Assembly: GCA_964538515.1 (NCBI GenBank)
Contig: CAZIEW010000095.1
Location: 1-13,619, forward strand
Length of the DNA: 13,619 nt
Source of the DNA: CALBZH01 sp964538515
GTDB taxonomy: Bacteria; Desulfobacterota; Syntrophobacteria; Syntrophobacterales; Syntrophobacteraceae
Direction of reading: 5' to 3'
Positions within the stretch are counted from its first letter, which is position 1. The number at the start of each line of letters is the position of its first letter. Shown here in pieces: positions 6,601-12,493 of this stretch. A program made the translations under genes and the position numbers. The notes beneath the pieces are model-generated. The model was given only the letters and a program-made list of their open reading frames with translations. It was not told where the DNA came from and did not search any database.

Positions 6601-8978
6601 GCGCGCCCCTCACGATTCGTCGGCATCGTGAAGAAGAAGGTGGCTCCGCCCGAGGGGTTGTTCATCGCTCCCATTTTCCCCCCGTGTGCCTTGATGATGG
6701 TCTGGCTGAGTGAAAGCCCCATCCCCATTCCTTCGGGCTTTGTCGTGTAAAACGGCTCAAAGAGCCGGTCCACGTTGTGCTCGTCGATGCCGGTTCCGGA
6801 ATCGGTCACTGCGACCTTGACGGTCCGATCCTCTTGCGTCGTCGAAATGACAAGCTTCCTCGCCGTGATCGATGCATTCTTCATGGCCCCGGCCGCGTTC
6901 ATGATCAAGTTGAAAAGCACCTGCTGCAGCTGCACGCGGTCTCCTCTCACCAGGATCGGAGCGGGCTCCAGCCTGGATTCTATCGAGAGCCCATCGAGCG
7001 GGGAAGCGCTGTTGATCAGGTCGATGCATTCCTTGACGACTTCATCGAGCGAAAATTGCTCGCTCGCAACGGTCTGTTTTTTCAATAGAGCGCGCATCCG
7101 GCGAATCACCTCGCTCACCCGCTTGTCATCCCTCACGATGTCCTCAAGGATCTCCCTGACTTCATCCACATCGGGCTCGCACGTCGAGAGAAATCGCTGG
7201 GCGGCCTGCGCGTTGGACAGGATGGCGGTGAGCGGCTGGTTGATCTCATGGGCCAGCGAGGCGGCCAGCTCCCCCATGGTCGCCACCCTCGTCACATGCG
7301 CCAGCTCGGACATTCTCCGGTGAGCATCGGCCTCCGCCCGCTTGCGCGCGGTGATGTCCCGCGCCGAGTGCAGGTAGCCGCTGGGCCGCCCCTGCCCGTT
7401 CAGAATGGGAGCCGCGGAGACCAGGAACCAGAGGTCGCGATTCTCGACATAGACCTCCTCCTCCTGGAGCCCCATCGCCTCCAGCGATCGTTGCAGAAGC
7501 GTCGGATCAAAGGGCTCGGTTTCACCGCCCATCACCACCGTGAAGGTGCTCCCGACCAGTCGTTCGAGGGGAAGATCAAAGAACGCCGTTATGGCCTGAT
7601 TGACCCGGACGATTCGAAAATGCGGGTCCAAAACCATGATGAGATCGGGAATGGTGTCGAAGGTCGTCTTCCACTCGTCCGCGGCATTTTGAAGCTTTTC
7701 CTCGCCTATGACCAGAGCCTTGTTAGCCTGCCTTCGCTTGGTCAGGTTGAAAAGCAGCGCCGAAATGAGCAGCGCCTGCAGGAGCAGAACCGATGCCACC
7801 CCGAGGATCTGCCACCGATACGACTCCCAAATCGAGAGATCTCTGTTCCGGATGATGCTCCCCGGTGGAAGGCTTGCTTCAGAGATGGACCACCGTTTGA
7901 GCTGATGCCAATCAAAGATGGTCAAATCCGCTTTCTCCTCCAGAGGCTCAACTTGATCCGGGCTTTCGCCCGAGAGGAGGCGAAGTGCCGCTTGAGCGGC
8001 CTTTTCCCCCAAACTTGAAAAGCTGTAGATCCTCCCCCCCACGATTCCTGAGCCAATGAACGACTCGGCCATCCCGTAAACGGGCACACTCGCCATTTCA
8101 GCGACCATGGACAGGGCCCGGGCCGGGAGAAAGGCTTTGCCAGCCCCATCCTGGTAGAAGGTCAGGAAGAAAATGAGGGATCGCTCCCGAATCGCGGCTA
8201 CCCGCTGGAGCAGCTCCGGCATGGGGAGACCGCACAGGGAATGGAACGTGACCCGATCTGACCAATCACCCGATACCTTGGCAACCAGACCTTCGAGCGC
8301 GCGGTCGTCCTGTGACGCCCCGCCCACGACGTAAACGTCGCGGGCATCAGGATGGAGCTCAAGCGCAAGGTTGAGGGTGCCCGCGATGTCCAATCTCCCC
8401 GTGACGGTCGGACCGGCGGGGCGCAATTCCTTGCCATCGATGAGACGTGTGTCGATATCGATGTAAAGCACGGGGATCCCGGGGAACAGCTCCCCCTGGT
8501 ACCCCGCCAGAAATTCGCGCGCACGCCCCAGAGGGGCGATGATCAGATCGATGCTCCGCCCGGTATACTTGTCCCGGTAAAGGTGGACCAGCTCCTCGAA
8601 GTATCGCTTGTCGGGAAATCGAAGCAGGTCCATGCTCTCGGCATAGAAGTCGAGCTGAAAGGAGGACTTGGCTGTCAGAGCGGACCGAAGTGCCGTGTCG
8701 AGGTAGAAAAACCCCGGAAAGTTGCTTTCGTAAGGGAAGAGGATCAGCACGCGCTTTGAGGGCGCCGCCGCCCATGCGTCACAGGACACGGTGAGGCACA
8801 ACATTCCAAGGCAAAGGGATGCAAGGAATCGACACGAGCAGCGCCCGACCCACCCGAGACTGCTCCCCCTCGGTCCGTGCTGGGATGAAGTCCTGCTCTG
8901 CCGAAATGGAGCCAAAGCAGCCCTCCGCTTCGTTGTGTCCCTGGCTGATCGACAGAAATGATGAATCCTGAGCTCCAT
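6597..8978 (-). CDS. Membrane sensor histidine kinase: periplasmic ABC substrate-binding-like sensor, PAS, HisKA, HATPase
   Basis: The 793-residue kinase has a basic N-terminal stretch of about 45 residues, then a hydrophobic signal or anchor at about 50-71. A periplasmic domain follows at about 75-365, resembling the ABC-transporter substrate-binding (PF04392-like) family (RVLILFPYESNFPGF, DLIIAPLGRAREF). Next come a transmembrane helix at about 390-411, a PAS domain at about 435-545 (TIPDLIMVLDPHFRIVRVN, then the PAC end GYLHSARDITARKRAE) and the kinase core. The phospho-acceptor is H577 in SLAHEINQPL, the N box is N694 (MNAAGA), and G1 is DSGTGI (726-731). The F box is FEPFYTTKPEG (740-750) and G2 is GMGMGL (750-755). 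This FixL-like core pairs with FixJ-type regulators, as found here. The ligand of the sensor is unknown. The start is the first ATG with a weak AAGAAG site. A start inside the hydrophobic segment (M59) would destroy the anchor, so I keep 8978. Confidence 0.93.
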   Translation of the reverse strand: MELRIHHFCRSARDTTKRRAALAPFRQSRTSSQHGPRGSSLGWVGRCSCRFLASLCLGMLCLTVSCDAWAAAPSKRVLILFPYESNFPGFFYLDTALRSALTAKSSFQLDFYAESMDLLRFPDKRYFEELVHLYRDKYTGRSIDLIIAPLGRAREFLAGYQGELFPGIPVLYIDIDTRLIDGKELRPAGPTVTGRLDIAGTLNLALELHPDARDVYVVGGASQDDRALEGLVAKVSGDWSDRVTFHSLCGLPMPELLQRVAAIRERSLIFFLTFYQDGAGKAFLPARALSMVAEMASVPVYGMAESFIGSGIVGGRIYSFSSLGEKAAQAALRLLSGESPDQVEPLEEKADLTIFDWHQLKRWSISEASLPPGSIIRNRDLSIWESYRWQILGVASVLLLQALLISALLFNLTKRRQANKALVIGEEKLQNAADEWKTTFDTIPDLIMVLDPHFRIVRVNQAITAFFDLPLERLVGSTFTVVMGGETEPFDPTLLQRSLEAMGLQEEEVYVENRDLWFLVSAAPILNGQGRPSGYLHSARDITARKRAEADAHRRMSELAHVTRVATMGELAASLAHEINQPLTAILSNAQAAQRFLSTCEPDVDEVREILEDIVRDDKRVSEVIRRMRALLKKQTVASEQFSLDEVVKECIDLINSASPLDGLSIESRLEPAPILVRGDRVQLQQVLFNLIMNAAGAMKNASITARKLVISTTQEDRTVKVAVTDSGTGIDEHNVDRLFEPFYTTKPEGMGMGLSLSQTIIKAHGGKMGAMNNPSGGATFFFTMPTNREGRA

Positions 8979-9001
8979 CGAGGCTTCTTGAAAGTGAGGG
9001 C

Positions 9002-9010
9002 ATCATACCA
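9002..9010 (-). promoter_or_regulatory. Possible extended -10 promoter for the histidine kinase gene
   Basis: The minus strand reads TGGTATGAT here: a -10 box TATGAT (5 of 6 matches to TATAAT) preceded by TG plus one base, the extended -10 form. No good -35 box lies 16-18 nt upstream, as is common for extended -10 promoters. Transcription would begin near 8995, about 17 nt before the kinase ATG. This is inference from sequence alone. Confidence 0.35.
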
Positions 9011-9120
9011 CAGATCAAGCGAAGAACGGTAGAGCCATCATCGGATTCCAGCGACACGATGATTCATGGGTGAGCCGCCGGCCAGCGGAGGGAAGCGATG
9101 ATCTTGAGGCTCGACAGCGC

Positions 9121-9153
9121 CGATCAGGGGACTCGCCCTGCCAGTCCCGATCG
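9121..9153 (+). promoter_or_regulatory. Stem-loop 1 in the leader of the PurF-like gene
   Basis: CGATC (9121-9125) and GGGACT (9128-9133) pair with AGTCCC (9143-9148) and GATCG (9149-9153). This leaves a 2-nt bulge and a 9-nt loop. The 11 pairs make a stable hairpin if the leader is transcribed this far upstream. It lies 40 bp before a second hairpin. A role as the upstream half of an attenuator or riboswitch is inference; it matches no riboswitch class I know. Confidence 0.4.
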
Positions 9154-9192
9154 ATCCGAGCGCATTCACCCGTCGACTGCGTTTTCCGAGTT

Positions 9193-9235
9193 GGCAACCG
9201 GCAGGATTGCCGCTAAGGTTGCCGCACGTTTTTTT
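9193..9235 (+). terminator. Terminator-like hairpin with T run in the leader of the PurF-like gene (possible attenuator)
   Basis: GGCAAC (9193-9198) pairs with GTTGCC (9218-9223). The inner CGGCA (9199-9203) pairs with TGCCG (9208-9212) around a GGAT loop, with a 5-nt bulge on the 3' side. Five nt after the stem comes a run of seven T (9229-9235). This is the shape of an intrinsic terminator, yet no gene ends here: the kinase reads away on the other strand, and the PurF-like gene starts 30 bp later. Attenuation of the PurF-like/glnA transcript is the natural reading. The same stretch also contains TTGGCA (9191-9196) and TAAGGT (9214-9219) 17 nt apart, so it could instead be a promoter with an incidental inverted repeat. 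Confidence 0.45.
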
Positions 9236-9265
9236 ATTCTGACTTATTCTGGAGGACCTGACTCT

Positions 9266-10669
9266 ATGGGCGGACTCTTCGGCATTGTATCCAAGGACGA
9301 CTGCGCATCGGATCTGTTCTACGGCACCGACTACCACTCGCACCTCGGCACCCGGCGAGCCGGAATGGCCGTGTGCAGCTCCCGGGGCATCGAGCGATCC
9401 ATCCACAACATCGAAAACAGCTACTTCCGGACCAAATTCGAGCCGGAGCTCGCCCGTTTTCACGGATCCCACGGCATCGGAGTGATCAGTGACACCGATC
9501 CGCAGCCGCTGGTTGTCGGCTCGCACCTGGGCACGTTCGCGATCGTGATGGTGGGGAGAGTCAATAACCTCGACGAGCTGGTGTCCCAGGCGTTCGAGCG
9601 GCGCCGGTCCTTTTCGGACACCACCGGTGGCGTGATCAACCCCACCGAGGTGGTCGCCAAGCTGATCTGTGAAGAGCAGACGTTCGAGGACGGGATCCGA
9701 AGGGCCCAGGACATGATCCGGGGATCCTGCTCCCTCCTCCTCCTCACCGGGGAGGGCATCTACGCGGCCCGGGACCGGCTGGGACGCACTCCCCTTGTCC
9801 TCGGCAGACGAAAGAATTCCCTGGCGGTGAGCTCGGAATCGTGCGCCTTTCCAAACCTGGCATTGGAAACGGAAGCGTTTCTTGGACCCGGCGAGGTGGT
9901 CTTCCTGACGGCCGACGGGTGGGAGCAGCGGCAGAAACCGGGCGACCGGATGCAGATCTGCGCCTTCCTGTGGGTGTACTACGGCTATCCCGCCTCCGAA
10001 TACGAAGGGATCAACGTCGAGCTGGTGCGGAACGGCTGCGGGGCGGCCCTGGCCCGAAACGACGATACGGTCGTCGATTGCGTCGCCGGCATTCCGGACT
10101 CGGGAATCGGCCACGCCATCGGCTATGCCAACGAGAAACGGATTCCCTACTCCCGGCCTTTCGTCAAGTACACGCCGACCTGGCCGCGCAGCTTCATGCC
10201 CCAGAGCCAGCATCTGCGGGACCTCGTCGCCAAGATGAAGTTGATGCCCGTTCGCACGCTGATCGAGGGCAAGCGGCTGCTGTTTTGCGAAGACTCCATT
10301 GTGCGCGGGACGCAGCTGAAAGACAACATCCAGATCCTGTTCGATTACGGAGCCAGGGAAGTGCACATGCGGCCCGCATGCCCGACGCTCCTCTTCCCGT
10401 GTGAGTTTCTCAACTTCTCCACCTCCCGCTCGACCCTGGACCTGGTCGGACGGAAAGTCATCCGGGAGCTGGAAGGAGCGGAAGACGCAGGGCTCCACGT
10501 TTACGCCGAGCACGGCTCCGAGAAGAACCTGGCCATGGTGGACGAGATCCGGCGGCGGCTTCGCCTGACGTCGCTCAAGTATCAGCGCCTGGAAGACCTC
10601 GTGTCCTCCATTGGACTGCCTAAAGAGAAGCTTTGCACGCACTGCTGGGATTGCTCCAGCACCTGCTGA
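9266..10669 (+). CDS. PurF-family amidophosphoribosyltransferase homologue lacking the catalytic cysteine
   Basis: The 467-residue protein aligns along its length with glutamine PRPP amidotransferase, the first step of purine synthesis. The phosphoribosyltransferase half is well kept: PRPP loop FCEDSIVRGT (340-349), GIPDSGIGHAIGYA (275-288) and the loop PRSFMPQSQ (307-315). C232, C379, C457 and C460 match the four [4Fe-4S] ligands of the Bacillus enzyme. The N-terminal glutaminase half is degraded. The nucleophile Cys is replaced by Gly (MGGLFGIV). The Arg-bearing strand usually read as GHVRYATAGG is cut to GVISDTDPQ, the NGN oxyanion motif reads VGR, and the SDTE Asp is lost (NPTE). Glutamine hydrolysis is therefore not expected. 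The ATG at 9266 is chosen because GGAGG ends about 10 nt before it and homology begins exactly there; the open frame upstream (from 9098) has no PurF similarity and no alternative Cys. glnA follows after 64 bp. Function is unproven: an ammonia-dependent enzyme, another PRPP reaction or a regulator. Confidence 0.88.
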   Translation: MGGLFGIVSKDDCASDLFYGTDYHSHLGTRRAGMAVCSSRGIERSIHNIENSYFRTKFEPELARFHGSHGIGVISDTDPQPLVVGSHLGTFAIVMVGRVNNLDELVSQAFERRRSFSDTTGGVINPTEVVAKLICEEQTFEDGIRRAQDMIRGSCSLLLLTGEGIYAARDRLGRTPLVLGRRKNSLAVSSESCAFPNLALETEAFLGPGEVVFLTADGWEQRQKPGDRMQICAFLWVYYGYPASEYEGINVELVRNGCGAALARNDDTVVDCVAGIPDSGIGHAIGYANEKRIPYSRPFVKYTPTWPRSFMPQSQHLRDLVAKMKLMPVRTLIEGKRLLFCEDSIVRGTQLKDNIQILFDYGAREVHMRPACPTLLFPCEFLNFSTSRSTLDLVGRKVIRELEGAEDAGLHVYAEHGSEKNLAMVDEIRRRLRLTSLKYQRLEDLVSSIGLPKEKLCTHCWDCSSTC

Positions 10670-10733
10670 GGTCCGTCATGGGGCGGATCGGCTTCATCTC
10701 CTAAGACGATCGACCACGAACAGGAGGCCAGAG

Positions 10734-12065
10734 ATGTTCTTATGCAAGACGGCGGAAGACGTGTTGAAGCAGGCTGCGGACCATGATGTTGCCTTCGTTC
10801 AGTTCTGGTTCACCGATGTTCTGGGACAGCTGAAGAGTTTTTCCGTGTCTCCCCAGGAGCTTCCTCTGGCATTCGACGAAGGCATGGGGTTCGACGGCTC
10901 CTCGATCGAAGGGTTTGCGCGCATCGAGGAAAGCGACATGGTTGCCGTGCCGGACCCCACCACCTTCCAGCTCCTCCCGTGGCGGCCCCAGGACCGACCG
11001 GTGGGAAGGCTCTTTTGCGACATCTGCACGCCCGACGGAAAACCCTACGACGGAGACCCCCGGTATGCGCTCAGGCGCATGCTCAGCCGGGTGAGTGAAA
11101 AGGGCTACACGTTCTACGTGGGGCCGGAATTGGAGTATTTCTATTTCAAGTCCGATGCGGCCCCCGAGTTTCTAGACCGTGCCGGGTACTTCGATACGAC
11201 ACCGCTCGACCGGGGCGGGGACCTGCGACGCATCACCATCTTTGCCCTCCAACAGATGGGGATCCAGGTGGAGTACAGCCATCATGAAGTGGCGCCGAGC
11301 CAGCACGAAATCGACCTGCGCTACGACGAGGCCCTGAGGATGGCCGATACGACCCAGACCTACCGCATCGCCGTCCGGGAGACCGCCCGCCAGCACGGCG
11401 TGTACGCGACCTTCATGCCCAAGCCGATCTTCGGCCACAACGGCAGCGGGATGCACGTCCACCAGTCGCTGTTCAAAGGCGATGCAAACGCCTTCTTCGA
11501 CCCGGCCGACCCGTTTCATCTCTCCGAGATCGCCAAGCGCTACATCGCCGGGATCCTTCGCCACGCCGGCGAGATCATCGCCATCACCAACCAGTGGGTC
11601 AATTCCTACAAACGGCTCGTGCCCGGATATGAAGCTCCCGTGTACATCGCCTGGGCGCGCCGCAACCGCTCGACCATGGTTCGCATTCCCATGTACAAAC
11701 CGGGCAAGGAAAAGGCCACGCGCATCGAATTCCGAGCACCCGACCCGGCCTGCAACCCGTATCTGGCGTTTGCCGTCATGCTGGCGGCCGGACTCGCGGG
11801 CATCGAAAACGGCTACGAGCTCCCCGACCCCGTGGAAGAAGACATCTACGTCATGTCGGGATCGGACCGGAAAGCCCGGGACATTCAGTGCCTGCCCGGA
11901 AGCCTTTATGAGGCGATTGTGGCGTGCGAGCAGAGCGCGCTCGTTCGGGACGCCATTGGAGACCACATCTTCGAGAAGTTCATCGAGAACAAACGGATTG
12001 AATGGGAAATGTACCGGACGCAGGTTACGTCCTACGAAATCGATCGCTACCTGCCCATGTTCTGA
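10734..12065 (+). CDS. glnA: Glutamine synthetase type I (alpha-like, no adenylylation site)
   Basis: The 443-residue enzyme makes glutamine from glutamate, ammonia and ATP. The beta-grasp N-domain carries FTDVLG (26-31) and FDGSSIEGF (53-61). The catalytic domain has GPELEYF (130-136), SHHEVAPSQHEID (182-194), NGSGMHVHQSLF (236-247), NSYKRLVPGYEAP (290-302), NRS (311-313) and TRIEFRAPDPACNPYLA (329-345), so all metal, ATP and glutamate sites are present. The length and the absence of the adenylylated-Tyr segment (NLYDLPPEE in beta types) place it with alpha-type enzymes controlled by feedback. R63 matches R62 of the B. subtilis enzyme, which takes part in that inhibition. A short insert (YKPGKEKA) before the TRIEFR strand distinguishes it from the Bacillus form. 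The ATG at 10734 follows AGGAGG by 6 nt and begins at the expected homology point, so the longer frame from 10611 is rejected. It lies 64 bp after the PurF-like gene, probably in one transcript. Confidence 0.95.
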   Translation: MFLCKTAEDVLKQAADHDVAFVQFWFTDVLGQLKSFSVSPQELPLAFDEGMGFDGSSIEGFARIEESDMVAVPDPTTFQLLPWRPQDRPVGRLFCDICTPDGKPYDGDPRYALRRMLSRVSEKGYTFYVGPELEYFYFKSDAAPEFLDRAGYFDTTPLDRGGDLRRITIFALQQMGIQVEYSHHEVAPSQHEIDLRYDEALRMADTTQTYRIAVRETARQHGVYATFMPKPIFGHNGSGMHVHQSLFKGDANAFFDPADPFHLSEIAKRYIAGILRHAGEIIAITNQWVNSYKRLVPGYEAPVYIAWARRNRSTMVRIPMYKPGKEKATRIEFRAPDPACNPYLAFAVMLAAGLAGIENGYELPDPVEEDIYVMSGSDRKARDIQCLPGSLYEAIVACEQSALVRDAIGDHIFEKFIENKRIEWEMYRTQVTSYEIDRYLPMF

Positions 12066-12082
12066 CCTCAACACAAGCCTGA

Positions 12083-12117
12083 GCCGGGAGTCGCCATGCC
12101 CTGGTGCGGAGCCCGGC
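12083..12117 (+). terminator. Stem-loop after glnA, possible transcript end
   Basis: GCCGGG (12083-12088) pairs with CCCGGC (12112-12117). An inner, bulged CGCCA/TGG..CG pairing continues the stem. It begins 17 nt after the glnA stop codon. No T run follows, so it is not a standard intrinsic terminator; it could protect the 3' end of the message or act with Rho. Confidence 0.3.
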
Positions 12118-12222
12118 ATCGCCGCCTTCGACGCCTCGTCCAGGAGACCTTCCCGTAGGACCAAAGTCCCATAGTATCTCGCTCATCCCCTGCATAGAAT
12201 CCTGAATCATCCGTTCGAGGCT

Positions 12223-12269
12223 TCTTCTCACACTCCTGATTCGTTGATCCCGTGATCCCTGTGAGAAGA
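12223..12269. repeat. 10-bp inverted repeat with 27-bp spacer
   Basis: TCTTCTCACA (12223-12232) is the exact reverse complement of TGTGAGAAGA (12260-12269). After a 2-nt bulge, AGG just outside the left arm can pair with CCT just outside the right arm, lengthening the stem. The spacer contains GATCCC twice, 2 nt apart. It could be a long hairpin, a divided operator or the remnant of a small element. Confidence 0.5.
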
Positions 12270-12275
12270 CCTTCG

Positions 12276-12291
12276 GGGTTTGCGCAAACCC
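12276..12291. repeat. Perfect 16-bp palindrome
   Basis: GGGTTTGCGCAAACCC is its own reverse complement. It starts 6 bp after the right arm of the 10-bp inverted repeat. As RNA it would give a 6-bp stem with a GCGC loop; as DNA it has the form of a binding site for a dimeric regulator. No known regulator can be assigned. Confidence 0.55.
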
Positions 12292-12339
12292 TCAACGCAC
12301 GGTTGGCGAGACGCGCCCCGCCAAAGTCCGTTTCGGCAG

Positions 12340-12359
12340 CGCCGCCTTCCATGGCGGCG
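12340..12359. repeat. 7-bp GC-rich hairpin
   Basis: CGCCGCC (12340-12346) pairs with GGCGGCG (12353-12359) around a TTCCAT loop. No T run follows on either strand. It is the fourth inverted structure in this gap and lies about 135 bp before the hydrolase start. Confidence 0.4.
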
Positions 12360-12493
12360 TGCATGAAATTGGGCCGCTGCCCCGCACCGTTTCGCCGCCC
12401 AGGAAGGCTGCGCTGCCATTGTGCTCGATGGGACGTTCATAGGTTTCTCTTTACTTCGTGTCGACTGCTCTTTTCTTATGGGAGGAACAAGAA

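Larger units (their letters stand above)
12066..12493. other. 428-bp gap between glutamine synthetase and glycoside hydrolase, rich in inverted repeats
   Basis: I find no convincing gene. The gap holds a GC-rich stem-loop right after glnA, a 10-bp inverted repeat, a perfect 16-bp palindrome and a 7-bp hairpin, each listed separately. None is followed by a T run on the plus strand. The last 70 bp, more T-rich, lead to the strong GGAGGA ribosome site of the hydrolase and probably contain its promoter, but I cannot name boxes with confidence. Confidence 0.5.

Noticed and set aside
9191..9212. Possible sigma-54 promoter (TTGG ... TTGC) before the PurF-like gene
   Set aside because: There are 14 bases between the GG and GC elements; sigma-54 promoters need 10.
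9098..9265. Longer N-terminus of the PurF-like protein (56 extra residues)
   Set aside because: The extra part has no PurF similarity, spans the hairpins and T run, and contains no Cys that could serve as a cleaved-propeptide nucleophile. The 9266 ATG has a strong ribosome site.
9038..10642. A 534-codon open frame on the minus strand opposite the PurF-like gene
   Set aside because: It has no recognisable motif, an unnatural composition, and lies exactly opposite a gene with clear homology. It is a codon-bias shadow in GC-rich DNA.
10611..10733. Longer N-terminus of glutamine synthetase starting inside the PurF-like gene
   Set aside because: GS homology and length fit the ATG at 10734 with AGGAGG 6 nt upstream. 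The extension overlaps the end of the upstream gene in another frame.
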